Below are positions 26,193 to 32,735 of a DNA stretch of 64,000 nt, one piece after another. Source of the DNA: Chionoecetes opilio (Eukaryota > Arthropoda > Malacostraca > Decapoda > Majidae). The stretch is taken from contig JACEEZ010000091.1 of the NCBI GenBank assembly GCA_016584305.1, positions 90,401-154,400 on the forward strand, written 5' to 3'. Within the stretch, counting starts at the first letter, position 1. Each line of letters starts with the position of its first letter. Position numbers and translations under genes: made by a program. The notes beneath the pieces are model-generated. The model was not told the DNA's origin and made no database searches. It was given only the letters and a program-made list of their open reading frames with translations.

Positions 26193-28505
26193 AAAAATCT
26201 TGGTTATTGTATAGATTCATTACAAAGGGAGCTGCTCATGCTCATAATGGTCATCTTCCCAAAGCGAAGTTACCATATTTCTCTTTTATACTTCTGAAGT
26301 GTGTTTTACGTAAGTTGTGTTATGTACCCTGGTCTTGATCATATGCTGGACTTATTATTGTCAGCAATTAACCTCCTGGAAAGAGCTTTGAGGTCATAAG
26401 AGATCAATCTATAGGTAAGGTTATAACCTCACACATGACACACTTCATATCCTTGCTCAAGGGGGACAGTAACTGCTCACTTTGTCATAATAAAAACCTA
26501 GAAGCCTTTGCAAACTTTGAACCTATGACCTGCTGAGTGGCAGGCCAGAATGTTATCCACTGAGCTATTGGATGACTAGCTTTGCTGTGTGTGCTTCCAA
26601 AGATGTGTCTGATTGTCTCAGAACTGAATCTCTCCTAAACCTTTTTTTACATGGAGCTTTGATGGAGCCTAATTTCTTCATCATTCAGCCTATAATTCCA
26701 TGTCATAATTCTACATACATAAGCACTAGATTTATTTTATACTCTTGCCATAAAACATGTTGATGTATTCCATTTTAATGAATATTTGTTTGTTTCAGTA
26801 CAATAGTGAGACTCACCTCAACTCAACGTTTGACATCACAACAATGCCATTAAAAGAAAACACGGCAAAAAGGCCAAGGTACGTCTTATCTAAATTTCTG
26901 AACGGCTTGTAAGATCATGTAGAAATGAAACAAATTTTAATATGTTTAGGTTGGTATGAATGCAGACTAGTTGAATACACATACAATAAACCCTTCATGC
27001 TCGCGGGGGTTAGGGAACAGAGACACCCGCGATTGGCGTAAATCTGCGAGCATGACATTAGTTACCCTCCCACCCTGAAAATAGGCTTACGGCATAAGGA
27101 AAATGGATTTTGTTGCTTGAATGGTAATTATAATGATAATTTGGGATGCAAATAATGCAAAATAGTATAGATTGTATATTACAGGTGTATTAAGGATTAG
27201 TAATAGGGTACTGTACTGTATAAATGTAAACCATTGTTACCGATCGATACTTACGAGTGTTTTGTTGTCGTTGTCCTTCCATATTTCGTCCTCTACCCCT
27301 AGGCCATGATCCTCCCCCCTGGTACATAACAGCTTGATTATTATTTTTGATTATGGATGATTAATTACAATGAATAGCAGAGCACAAACAAAGAAATTAA
27401 GGTAAGTAATGTAGTTAAAAAAAACAAATAAAGAACACCATTCTAGTAATGGAAATTTTAGAGTTAATGTTTTTACTGTTGAACAAAAAACTTTAATTTG
27501 CATACGTTTTGCAGCATGGGGTATAGAGGAGGCTAGGGAAGCACTAATTTTTTTTTTCTTCTTATAAATGTACCTCACCGTCGATTCATTTACCCCATAG
27601 TGGCGGCCACAGGCAGCGTAGGACATGCCACCCTTTATTTTCTTGATTAATTCACCCTTCTCATCTAAAGTCATCACTTTCATGTCTCTTTTGGTCTTCT
27701 TTGGTCCTTTCCCGCTTGATTGAGGCTCACCAGATTTACGTTTGTTGGCCATGTTGACGAGATATACAAAATTAATAGCACTGCACTGTACCGACGAGAA
27801 CGGGTAAACACAAGCTGGATTTTGTTCTACTGGCGGGAACTGGCAGAGTGGCGGTAGTGGCGGCCCTCACGCGGCTGCACACACAAACATTTTTGCGCGC
27901 GCCATTCAAACTCCTTACTTTTCGTATTTTAAAATTATATTTAATTACTTGTACGTATTTATGTTTAATTACCCAAGGTTTGAAAACCCGTGAGTAATCA
28001 AATCTGCGAGCCTTAAACCCGCGAACATGAAGGGTTTAGTGTACATCAATTTTAAAGAAAAATTGGATGAATAAAGATAGGGAGACAGAACCTCATGAGT
28101 GTAGATAAGACCCTCTGTGCTATAATTAGGTAAATATTGACACAGGAGGAGTGAGTGGGTCAGGATTGCTCGCATTCTTTTCCTGCCAGGTTGCAAGCTC
28201 AGAACTCAACTTATGTCCTGTCTTTTTTGCCAATTGAACAGTTGTTACTACAATTAGATAACACAAGGGCAGGTAGGCTGCACATATGGTTGCTGAAAGA
28301 CTAGATGTTGTCTTCCTTTTGCCATGAAAGTGGTAAACAGCGAGTATGTTGAAAACTTTGCTGTTTCTTTATTCATGTGTATTTTTCTCTTTTCAGGATA
28401 GAAAAAATGTCATCTTTATTTGATAACTCTGAAGAGTCTACGGGTGAAAATACGCCTACCATTGAAAAGAGGAAAAATTTTCTTGGTTCACCAGATATTT
28501 TTTAA
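222..28505 (+). CDS. KIF4: KIF4-type chromokinesin, 21 exons, 5' partial
   Basis: A plus-end-directed kinesin-4 motor that binds chromatin and the spindle midzone (with PRC1 in known relatives) and works in chromosome condensation and cytokinesis. The exons join in phase as 222-322, 10353-10564, 10802-10977, 11429-11500, 11932-12045, 12530-12697, 13409-13621, 14028-14224, 17279-17423, 18570-18659, 19207-19338, 20208-20287, 20855-20969, 22083-22221, 22829-22965, 23411-23560, 23953-24123, 24408-24614, 25887-26093, 26799-26878 and 28397-28505. They encode about 1,000 residues: the motor domain from switch I onward, a long coiled-coil stalk, and a KIF4-type cysteine-rich domain near the C-terminus. 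About 200 motor residues including the P-loop should lie upstream, which would give a total close to the ~1,230 of vertebrate KIF4A. All introns are GT-AG. Introns are loaded with transposons but every exon except the first is clean. Family assignment is secure; the exon positions are my own reading of splice signals and phase. Confidence 0.93.
420..3180 (+). mobile_element. hAT element (Buster/ZBED-like), left end and body
   Basis: At 420 a hAT-type terminus begins, CAGTGATTCTAAAAACTG, followed by the GCGCCGCG-rich stretch usual for this group. Transposase remnants follow to about 3180. I could not find the right inverted end; the sequence is full of single-base homopolymer changes, so it may be unrecognisable. 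It lies in the first visible intron of KIF4. Confidence 0.6.
1928..3180 (+). pseudogene. frameshifted hAT Buster/ZBED-like transposase
   Basis: Read across frames, the segment carries family landmarks in the right order: [13 protein letters not shown] (about 2090-2135), then a CTDGA-like stretch, REALVAKTL (about 2246-2272), a degraded WLSRGK (about 2430), NERVR-GK (about 2695), LNYRLF (about 2750) and, near 3090-3140, a hAT C-terminal dimerisation signature resembling FSALTNIKNKKRNK. The longest clean piece is 2043-2309. Breaks occur at nearly every homopolymer, so either sequencing error or decay explains them; the neighbouring KIF4 exon shows the same type of damage. Confidence 0.6.
3181..4230. 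other. low-complexity, homopolymer-rich intron sequence
   Basis: AT-rich with an ATT-type microsatellite at about 3535-3585, purine-rich runs at 3610-3830 and T runs at 4170-4215. No gene seen. It may contain the unrecognised right end of the hAT element. Confidence 0.5.
4240..6050. other. GC-rich block of unclear origin, poor sequence quality
   Basis: GC content jumps abruptly, with long C and G runs and overlapping open frames on both strands, none recognisable. The open frames are a by-product of few A/T-rich stops. It is unlike the AT-rich flanks and ends near a perfect-looking palindrome at 6168-6262. It could be an unpolished GC-rich repeat, a foreign insert or a misassembly. Confidence 0.4.
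6168..6262. repeat. near-perfect palindrome with 7-base loop
   Basis: The left arm (about 6168-6223) reads GAGTTAGCAGCAGCTTAGAG onward to AGAATAGAAC; the right arm (6230-6266) is its near-perfect reverse complement from GTTCTATTCT. It separates the poor-quality GC-rich block from clean sequence. Confidence 0.85.
6276..6675. repeat. TTC/TCC/CTCCTG compound microsatellite
   Basis: About 400 bases: a pure TTC run, then TCC, then CTCCTG-type units. The long Glu/Lys- or Arg-rich open frames on the minus strand here are artefacts of the triplet repeat. Confidence 0.95.
6747..7911. mobile_element. Tigger/pogo-like MITE, split by a second MITE
   Basis: Starts CAGGTAGTCGTCGACTTAC after a TA, and ends with the inverted GTAAGTCGACGACTA (to 7583) plus CTTG at 7908-7911, followed by TA. 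The CAG-start, TA duplication and CGACTTACGAC-type terminus are typical of Tc1/mariner pogo-Tigger relatives. A second MITE occupies 7584-7905 inside the right terminus. No transposase is left. Confidence 0.75.
7584..7905. mobile_element. Tigger/pogo-like MITE nested in the preceding one
   Basis: 322 bases with ends CAACTAGTCG and CGACTAGTTG flanked by TA on both sides (7582-7583, 7906-7907). Internally it shares TTTACGACCGGCGGT with the outer element, so both belong to one family. Confidence 0.75.
7920..8690 (+). pseudogene. 5'-truncated CR1-like LINE, reverse transcriptase C-terminus
   Basis: The open stretch 7934-8308 encodes [33 protein letters not shown] and [18 protein letters not shown]. 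These match the thumb/C-terminal part of the full LINE at 33714-38041 ([35 protein letters not shown]). After a frameshift, 8368-8568 continues with [18 protein letters not shown]. It is a related but diverged lineage, broken. Confidence 0.85.
8870..9689. mobile_element. non-autonomous hAT element with exact 8-bp TSD
   Basis: 820 bases with TIRs CAAAGGTGGGCACC and (inverted) CAGTGGTGGGTGCC, flanked by the perfect duplication GTAGTTCA at 8862-8869 and 9690-9697. The subterminal parts are AACGTTAA-rich inverted repeats. An internal TATATAAAAG at about 9294 is followed by a GTGAGT, looking like the leftover promoter and first donor of an autonomous parent. Confidence 0.92.
9888..9950. repeat. 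(CT)n microsatellite
   Basis: Two CT runs separated by a few bases; a further (CT)n lies at 10158-10199. Confidence 0.95.
10198..10337. repeat. 28-bp tandem repeat, five copies, abutting KIF4 exon
   Basis: Unit begins TCATGATTTACTTCTCTAAC; five nearly identical copies end 15 bases before the exon acceptor, so the last units supply part of the pyrimidine-rich region. Confidence 0.93.
10353..10564 (+). CDS. KIF4: KIF4 exon, switch II region of motor
   Basis: Acceptor TTTTTGTTTCAG; the first base completes a codon. The exon encodes [17 protein letters not shown] (switch II, DLAGSE) and then [15 protein letters not shown] and [11 protein letters not shown] (helices alpha4-alpha5), all hallmark kinesin motor sequence. 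It ends one base into the Asp codon of the conserved QDSLGGN. It sits directly downstream of a 28-bp tandem repeat. Confidence 0.97.
10802..10977 (+). CDS. KIF4: KIF4 exon, end of motor and neck
   Basis: Encodes [18 protein letters not shown], then [18 protein letters not shown], which is the end of the kinesin catalytic core and the start of the neck. The spelling RARKIKNKP is typical of kinesin-4 members. It finishes in phase 0 at a CAG|GTAAGG donor. Confidence 0.97.
11429..11500 (+). CDS. KIF4: KIF4 exon, proximal stalk
   Basis: A 24-codon exon reading [11 protein letters not shown] followed by a Ser/Gly/Thr-rich tail, between TGTTTCAG and GAT|GTAAGT. It corresponds to the QQVQQLQVLLLQ stretch that follows the neck in KIF4A. 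It is short but both borders are in phase 0 with its neighbours. Confidence 0.88.
11655..11780. repeat. poly-C run and (AT)n microsatellite
   Basis: About 28 consecutive C at 11655-11682 and (TA)n at 11732-11780, both in a KIF4 intron. Confidence 0.95.
11932..12045 (+). CDS. KIF4: KIF4 exon, coiled-coil stalk
   Basis: 38 codons, [20 protein letters not shown] and onward, heptad-rich coiled coil. Acceptor GATAG, donor ATG|GTGAGG, phase 0 on both sides. Confidence 0.9.
12115..12328. mobile_element. TTAA-flanked 0.2-kb MITE, copy 1
   Basis: Bounded by TTAA on both sides, with ends CCCCTTGAGG and (inverted) CCCCTTCACG. The TTAA target and CCC-start point to the piggyBac superfamily as the mobilising source. 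This copy is in the opposite orientation to the other three. Confidence 0.85.
12530..12697 (+). CDS. KIF4: KIF4 exon, coiled-coil stalk
   Basis: 56 codons beginning [18 protein letters not shown] and ending [13 protein letters not shown] before GTAAGA. It aligns by position with the ILTEQANEKMNAKLEEL segment of vertebrate KIF4A. Confidence 0.92.
13409..13621 (+). CDS. KIF4: KIF4 exon, low-complexity linker in stalk
   Basis: 71 codons, [15 protein letters not shown], then a Ser/Thr/Pro-rich insert and [12 protein letters not shown]. The last part matches the conserved ALRQAQMSKEL region of KIF4A. The acceptor was chosen because it keeps phase 0 from the previous exon; the polypyrimidine tract is weak. 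Confidence 0.85.
14028..14224 (+). CDS. KIF4: KIF4 exon, coiled-coil stalk
   Basis: Begins [16 protein letters not shown], like the LNKALALKEALARKM motif of KIF4A, and ends two bases into a Lys codon at AA|GTACGT. A TTAA-flanked MITE starts 46 bases downstream and a 2.3-kb Harbinger-like element lies further into the same intron. Confidence 0.95.
14271..14480. mobile_element. TTAA-flanked 0.2-kb MITE, copy 2
   Basis: TTAA-CCCCTTCACG to CTCAAGGGG-TTAA, with the shared core GATCTTTCCTTTG and AAATTACAATGGAAATT. It begins 46 bases after a KIF4 donor. Confidence 0.85.
15318..16620. repeat. nested foldback element with CCTAA/TTAGG-type core
   Basis: Long imperfect arms (TCTCGCCGACGTGGAAATTT on the left; its inverted counterpart at about 16560-16585) enclose repeated ACCTAACCTTATAGGTTTT modules. 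Related pieces occur at 47890-48170 and 58010-58105. Exact ends were not resolved. Confidence 0.7.
16675..16930. repeat. degenerate AATACACCGA-type short tandem repeats
   Basis: Irregular 10-12-bp units (AATATACCGAAATACACC and variants), bordered by short inverted TCTTAATACC / GGTATTAAGA. Confidence 0.8.
17279..17423 (+). CDS. KIF4: KIF4 exon, coiled-coil stalk
   Basis: The first base completes Lys. The exon then reads [16 protein letters not shown] and [15 protein letters not shown] before GTGAGA. The KLSE-RR-K--QELE pattern is diagnostic of KIF4. Confidence 0.96.
18570..18659 (+). CDS. KIF4: KIF4 exon, [17 protein letters not shown] segment
   Basis: 30 codons containing [17 protein letters not shown], almost identical to the most conserved part of the KIF4 stalk. 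Acceptor CTTTTCAG, donor GAG|GTAATG. Confidence 0.97.
18960..19175. repeat. (AT)n / TTAT / (GT)n compound microsatellite
   Basis: A long AT run with TTTA interruptions, then GT repeats, ending about 30 bases before a KIF4 exon. A shorter (GT)n lies at 18140-18170. Confidence 0.95.
19207..19338 (+). CDS. KIF4: KIF4 exon, stalk
   Basis: 44 codons, [20 protein letters not shown], then [13 protein letters not shown] and NKRLK before GTATGT. It matches the KERDRKRQYELLKLER and SNVLRRKTEEA segments of KIF4A. A long AT/GT microsatellite ends about 30 bases upstream of the exon. Confidence 0.97.
19551..19761. mobile_element. TTAA-flanked 0.2-kb MITE, copy 3
   Basis: TTAA-CCCCTTCACACC to CTCAAGGGG-TTAA, same core as the other copies. 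A LINE tail starts immediately after it. Confidence 0.85.
19762..20140 (+). mobile_element. severely 5'-truncated CR1-like LINE copy
   Basis: Matches the last ~370 bases of the LINE at 33714-38041 (AAGGGGCGATCTGATAGAAG, then AACTGGTTCACAAATAGGGT), with the same 3' end CCTCTTGTAGCTTCCTTA and a TTATGTTC-type tail. The ORF2 frame is largely open but has only its C-terminus. Confidence 0.9.
20208..20287 (+). CDS. KIF4: KIF4 exon, stalk
   Basis: [20 protein letters not shown], ending two bases into a Lys codon at AA|GTAAGT. Equivalent to the DALQKQREVADKRKE region of KIF4A. Confidence 0.93.
20855..20969 (+). CDS. KIF4: KIF4 exon, stalk
   Basis: [20 protein letters not shown], then [19 protein letters not shown]. 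It matches VKNWLGNEIEVMVSTEEAK of KIF4A. The donor is AAG|GTTACC, a weak 5' splice site, and a TTAA-bounded foldback element begins 30 bases beyond it. Confidence 0.94.
20999..21899. mobile_element. foldback element flanked by TTAA, next to KIF4 exon
   Basis: Ends AGTAATCATCCAGACC and (inverted) GGTCTGGATGATTACT inside TTAA at 20995-20998 and 21900-21903. The interior is a palindrome whose arms of ~300 bases (e.g. GACGTGTCGAGCGGCGGGTA at about 21435 and its inverse at about 21490) meet around 21462-21480. No coding content; the open frames on both strands mirror each other. Confidence 0.85.
22083..22221 (+). CDS. KIF4: KIF4 exon, stalk
   Basis: [20 protein letters not shown] and [18 protein letters not shown], ending one base into the next codon before GTGAGA. 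The RTAQISDLQ motif is shared with KIF4A (RSAQIADLQ). Confidence 0.95.
22829..22965 (+). CDS. KIF4: KIF4 exon, stalk
   Basis: Continues with [20 protein letters not shown], then [20 protein letters not shown]. It matches the conserved ILEAKCALKYLI stretch of KIF4A. It ends CAG|GTGAGG in phase 0. Confidence 0.95.
23039..23252. mobile_element. TTAA-flanked 0.2-kb MITE, copy 4
   Basis: TTAA-CCCCTTCACACC to CCTCAAGGGG-TTAA, closely similar to copy 3. Confidence 0.85.
23411..23560 (+). CDS. KIF4: KIF4 exon, stalk
   Basis: 50 codons, [20 protein letters not shown] to [31 protein letters not shown] corresponds to HQEKVLYLLSQ in KIF4A. Donor GAG|GTACGA. Confidence 0.96.
23953..24123 (+). CDS. KIF4: KIF4 exon, distal coiled coil
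   Basis: 57 codons, [20 protein letters not shown] and [19 protein letters not shown]. Charged coiled coil, acceptor TATCTAG, donor TTG|GTGAGT. Confidence 0.92.
24408..24614 (+). CDS. KIF4: KIF4 exon, acidic linker before Cys-rich domain
   Basis: 69 codons, [20 protein letters not shown], then an acidic run ([13 protein letters not shown]) and [19 protein letters not shown]4 proteins have the same order: a basic stretch, an acidic D/E run, and a Trp-containing segment (EWKPTKL) before the cysteine domain. Confidence 0.95.
24694..24815. repeat. (GCAC)n followed by (CA)n
   Basis: CGCA tetranucleotide run then CA dinucleotide run, in the intron between the acidic and cysteine-rich KIF4 exons. 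Confidence 0.96.
24826..25100 (+). mobile_element. tRNA-derived SINE, family 1
   Basis: Head with a pol III B-box-like GGTTCGAATCC at about 24870 and an A-box-like TGGTCAGGTTGATAACG region upstream of it. The body contains GTTACTGTCCCCCTTGAGCA, also found in the copy at 26450-26576. It ends in a short ACACACTC-type tail. Confidence 0.7.
25887..26093 (+). CDS. KIF4: KIF4 exon, cysteine-rich (CXC-like) domain
   Basis: 69 codons carrying [17 protein letters not shown] and [16 protein letters not shown]. The spacing matches the conserved Cys-rich domain that is needed for chromosome binding in vertebrate KIF4A and has been reported to bind an Fe-S cluster. There are ten cysteines in 34 residues. 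Confidence 0.97.
26450..26576 (-). mobile_element. tRNA-derived SINE, family 1, truncated
   Basis: On the minus strand a tRNA-like head reads CCAATAGCTCAGTGGATAAC and GGTCATAGGTTCAAAG (A- and B-box-like), followed by the shared GTTACTGTCCCCCTTGAGCA. Confidence 0.75.
26799..26878 (+). CDS. KIF4: KIF4 exon, C-terminal tail
   Basis: [20 protein letters not shown], then NTAKRPR, ending two bases into an Arg codon at AG|GTACGT. Low conservation but in phase with both neighbours. A Tigger element sits in the following intron. Confidence 0.9.
26984..28041 (-). mobile_element. Tigger (pogo) element in last KIF4 intron
   Basis: TIRs CAATAAACCCTTCATG and (inverted) CACTAAACCCTTCATG with TA at 26982-26983 and 28042-28043. 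It holds a decayed transposase start on the minus strand. Inserted in the intron before the last KIF4 exon. Confidence 0.9.
27351..27752 (-). pseudogene. Tigger transposase N-terminal (CENP-B/psq-type HTH) fragment
   Basis: Starts [16 protein letters not shown], a basic leader, then [14 protein letters not shown] and [16 protein letters not shown], the pipsqueak-type helix-turn-helix of pogo/CENP-B transposases (TIR binding). About 90 residues in, the likeness ends; the remainder to 27351 is unrelated sequence. There is no DDE catalytic domain, so this is an internally deleted copy. Confidence 0.85.
28397..28505 (+). CDS. KIF4: KIF4 last exon with stop
   Basis: Encodes [20 protein letters not shown] and [14 protein letters not shown], then TAA at 28503-28505. 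The short acidic end resembles the SFFSGCSPIEEE terminus of KIF4A only in general character. Confidence 0.9.
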
Positions 28506-28708
28506 GTTGAAGCGAATTTTTTTTATATGTCATTATATAGAAATAAGTCAAAATTCTATCTTATAGGAAAACATGGTTCAATGTGTGTTAAGTATTTTGT
28601 TGATGTTTGTGAATATATTTCTTGTAGCATCTGTCATCTGTATTTTAGCCTTTTTAATTTTAGGGCTTAGTAATTTATTCTCTTTCCCTTAGTAATATAG
28701 GTTTTTAA

Positions 28709-28714
28709 AATAAA
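28709..28714 (+). promoter_or_regulatory. likely KIF4 polyadenylation signal
   Basis: AATAAA about 205 bases after the KIF4 stop in an AT-rich 3' UTR. The cleavage site is not visible. Confidence 0.6.
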
Positions 28715-29395
28715 CGTTTTATCTATAAATGCCACTAAAGCAGAATAAGGAAAAAAAGTTCCTGGAACTGCAGTTTTTATAAAACCCCATGATTATTTTT
28801 TTATTTTTTATGCTGCATACTTCCCTGCAAGATTTTATCAGTCTTCTAGGCTCGCAAAATATTGTAATGTGATATACCTTGTTTTTTCAATTCGTTCTTG
28901 TCATAGAATTATTTTATATGTGAAGTTTTGATGCTTCTTTGGGATATAGGAGTTAACTTCTTATATTTTTTTATATTTAGCAATAGTAGCTCAAGTCATT
29001 TGATATCTCAGTTGATACATCATTTGTTGCTGATGTCAAACAGATTACAAAGTATTTTAACATCAATTACTCTGATTTTTTTTAAATCATTGTTTGTAAT
29101 TCCTTATTGAGCATTGTAGACATGTTATGGTGGAGGGGCTTTTATCCATAAGATGCTATTACCGTTCTTTGTGAAAACAAGCTTCCCAAATTATTAGTGT
29201 AAGTCTCACTTAGGGTTCATTTTATGTATACAAAGGGGTTTTTATTGTTTTTCATACAAGGCACTGCTTCCGTTTTTCAAATAAGTAAGGAGAAAGGATT
29301 CTGCCTTCATGATAGTACTGTACATTACATTTTATTTGTAAAGCATTTATGATATGTTATTATCCTTGCCTTTTTTCAGACATTTTAAAACTTAT
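28715..29395. other. AT-rich intergenic sequence downstream of KIF4
   Basis: No gene, repeat array or element end recognised. Confidence 0.5.
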
Positions 29396-31718
29396 TAGTG
29401 GGGTCTGTTGTGTAATTTCGTGAAAATTTCGTATAGATTTTCCAAAAAGTTATTTTTTGGATAATATGCACCTTTTTAAGTAACAAAAAATATGTTTACA
29501 TTTTTTCCTATCCCATCTTCATCATATGGCAACATATTTTCAAAATGGCTGCCATAATATGAACAAAAGACATTTATGCGCCAACATGTTTTGTTTTGAC
29601 GATTATTGAGACCCAAATAATGCTGTATGTGTGTACGTAATCCCATATATTACTTATCTGCAAGATATACACTCATTTTGGTTGTGTTTTTGCAACAATT
29701 GGGTAAATTTTGAAAAACTACGTCCCTGTACTGATAAGGCAAAGCTCGTTCATGCATTGGAAAGCTTAGTGTACTCACAACAGACGACAGACGCTGAACT
29801 GCCACAGGTTGTAACTGATATGCACGACGACACGTGTATCATATTCGACGGGATGGCCCTAGTCCAGGAGATGGCTGCCAACAAGGAAAGAATAAAAACC
29901 TGCAAAGATTTATCAGATGCTATCACACGAGCAGTCAATTACAAATCTAAAGGATATGTCATTGCCTATGTCATCTTTGATGACTACAGTGTTCAAACCT
30001 CTATGAAGAATGTAACACGAAAATGCCGTACTGGAGACAAATCGTCAGGCAGAGGCTTCAAAGTTGATAAAACTACCCCAATGCGAGATTTCGCATCATT
30101 TCTAGCGAGTACTGCAACCAAGGATAGTTTAACATTATTTCTTGCTGACCAATTAGTCCGAGGTGTGAAATCAAATATTGTAACAGTTAACAAGACAAGG
30201 CGTCCTGGATAACGTGCAAGCAACACAGAACATCGTCAGAATAACTAGTACTCATGAAGAGGCTGATACGAAGATGATCCTGTATGCAGCAGAGATTCGT
30301 AAGCTAGGTATAAAGTTGACATCTACTCATCTGACACTGATGTACTAGTTATTGCAATGACCATGTTATCTCATCCTGGGCCTGAGGTCGCTCTGATCAT
30401 GGGTTCTGGAGAAAACCGACGACGCATTGAACTTCATGGATTGTTCGACCGAATGGATTCACATAAAATATCAGGTCTGTGTGAGATGCATGCACTAACC
30501 GGGTGTGATACGACTGGTCGAATACATGGAAAGGGAAAGCTGACTTGTTTCAATGTCTACATGAGTTCCAGCAATGATGTTATTCACGGATTGACAGCTC
30601 TCGGTATCGGAAATGCACCCACTGATAATGTCCTTCGAGCGTGCACAAAATATATTTGTAGCCTGTTCGGCACAAAATAAATTAACCATGACAATGCTGA
30701 AGATCTGCGCTGGTACATGTTCCGTCAGTTAAAAGCTCACCAGGGAGTGGAACGCTTACCCCCGACACAATGTGCCATTCTTCAACTAGTGTTAAGAGCA
30801 CATTTGCAATGCAGTATCTGGAAGCAATCACTTGAGACACACCCAATCCTTCTCAACCCACTCACTCTTGGATGGACAGCATCTAATGGAGGATTTGCAC
30901 CAATTCTGCCCACAAATCCACCTGTTCCAGATGTCCTCATTCAGCTGATTAAATGTGGAGCTCGATGTACCTGCAAGAACAATATAGTGTACCGAATTAT
31001 GCAAATGCGAGGCAGATTCTGACAGATGTGACAATATTGACTCTTCGGCCATATGTGACGACGATGACGAGGAGGTTGACTCCATCGATGATGACATGTT
31101 TAATTATTAAATTTGTTCAAACGTAATGATTACAGATTAAGTGGAAAAACGTTTTTCTTACTGTTTATGCCACAGGCAAAAGTGTGGGTTGTCTTACGTC
31201 CATCCGAACGTCGCCACATCATAACTCCTAACATGCTGTGTGCGGATTGGTGACCTTGACCTACCTTTTCTAGATCAAACTACTCCAAACACCTCTATTT
31301 TGGTGTCTTACACACACATGCATGATGCGTAGGCCTACTATAATATCCTTCCACGTTAATTTTTGGTGAGCACTTTTGCTGGAATATTGATGATATATTA
31401 ATTGAAACATTAATATTTTAAATTAATATCAAGTATCTACCTACCTTTATAATAGTATGGCTTTATATGCTGGAAAAACGAACCATATATGTACTGGGCT
31501 GCATCACAAACCCTGTTCTTGATCACAATGTTGCATATTTTAGCTACGCGATAGCCCTTTTGAAAAATGGCTGCCAAATAGTGAACATGGCCGATGAAAA
31601 AATGTAAACAACTTTTTTTTCCCTCTTTATGGTCCATACTTTCCAAAAAAAAACTGTTTGCAAAAATCTATACGAAATTTTCACGAGAGCTGTATTGTTT
31701 ACAGAACAGACCCCACTA
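29396..31718 (+). mobile_element. TIR element carrying a FEN1/XPG-like nuclease-type gene
   Basis: 2.3 kb with inverted ends TAGTGGGGTCTGTT, and further matching GAAAATTTCGTATAGATTT in both subterminal regions (29431 and 31665). Flanking bases are compatible with a TA duplication, but a longer TSD is not visible. The interior holds one decayed gene on the + strand (29631-31110). No DDE transposase motif was seen. Superfamily unassigned. Confidence 0.75.
29631..31110 (+). pseudogene. broken gene of the GCDTT family, FEN1/XPG-like motif order
   Basis: Three open pieces in one overall frame (29631-30212, 30357-30680, 30717-31022) with short detours into other frames. Motifs in order: IIFDGMALVQEM (about 29840), THEEADTKMILYAAEI (about 30249, shifted frame), SSDTDVLVIAMTM (about 30325), HALTGCDTTGRIHGKGK (about 30490), LPPTQCAILQLVLRAHLQ (about 30756), then a Cys-rich tail CGARCTCKNN and, shifted, CTELCKCEADSDRC plus an acidic end. 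D...EAD...SDTDVLV...GCDTT-GKG recalls the D, EAEA, (E)DSDLL and GSDY-GIG motifs of FEN1/XPG nucleases. I recall similar uncharacterised proteins in many invertebrates. At least two frameshifts near 30200-30320, a stop at 30678-30680 and a frameshift near 30990 make it inactive. The N-terminus appears missing. The nuclease link is inference. Confidence 0.65.
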
Positions 31719-32039
31719 TATACCACAAGATTGTTCCTCTAGTCTAGAGTCTAGACATACATTATTTTGCAAGTAGTGTAATGTTAATAAATGCAAATAT
31801 ATTTAGTCGCTGTTTATAGAGGTGTGGTAAATACAGAAGAAAGTAGATGTGTCTTGTAAAGAATGATGGGCTGCTTTTAACCCGCTGAGTGCCACTGACG
31901 TTTATAAATGTCGCGGGATTATTTTAATTTGCCACGCCGCAATTATTTTGTGCCTGGGAACTACATTCACAAGCTAGGCTTATCCTCTGTCCTTCCCTCC
32001 CATACCCCCGCCAGCCCTCCACCCCCACCGGATTTGTTA

Positions 32040-32345
32040 GGTTTGAGGAATGGGAGGACAAGGGCTTCACGCCACGGGGGGGGAAAGTTCCCAAGGGACC
32101 AAACTCTAAAAAAGGGCCAGTAAGAAGATGAGAGAAACAGGAGGAAGGTGTTTAAGCATGAGATAGTGGATGCCGTCAGGGCCCTCACGGGTGTTGCGGC
32201 AAGAATGAAGAGCAGAGGCGAGTTCAGAGGAGGAGAAAGGAGCATCGAGTCTTCAGTCAGGGTATCTGTTGGAGCAATTTTGAAATTTTTATTTAATGCT
32301 TGTTTTGCTGTTGAAGGATGTAAAAGAAACATGAAGGTGTAGTAG
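32040..32345 (-). pseudogene. LINE reverse transcriptase fragment (I/Jockey-like)
   Basis: On the minus strand one frame gives VWSLGNFPPPWREALVLPF and LKPNKSG; a neighbouring frame gives REGPDGIHYLMLKHLPPVS. Together they form the block that precedes RT motif 1 in I/Jockey-group LINEs (GPDGIHY, then FP-WREALVLPFLKPGKSG). Frameshifted and short. Unrelated to the CR1-like LINE in this window. Confidence 0.75.
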
Positions 32346-32379
32346 CCGAAAAGATTCCCAATAGCTGATAGGTTCATTT

Positions 32380-32735
32380 TCCCATCATCGTCAACCCAAT
32401 CAAACTTTCAAAATTCCAGCTGTCTGATTAGTTCAAGTTTTACATTGGATGACTTGTAAAGCCTCCATTACTGGGATTGGCTGATGTCTCTTATCATGAG
32501 TCTTTATGTGTCAGATAATACTGGCGGGCGAGTGAGGCAGCTCCACGCCGACCCTATGCGTGAACCTCAATGCGACGGAGATGATAACCGAGGCCACACG
32601 TCTACCTTTAGGCTACATTACGTTAGATTGTTGGAATAATTTTGACCTGTAATTTGACATCACTATCCGTAGCCTATTCCTTCCAACCGAACTGGATTCC
32701 ACCCTGGGTCTGGGTGGGTCGAGGATCATGGGTCA
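32380..32735. other. no feature recognised
   Basis: Mixed-composition intergenic sequence up to the hAT target duplication at 32736. Confidence 0.5.
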
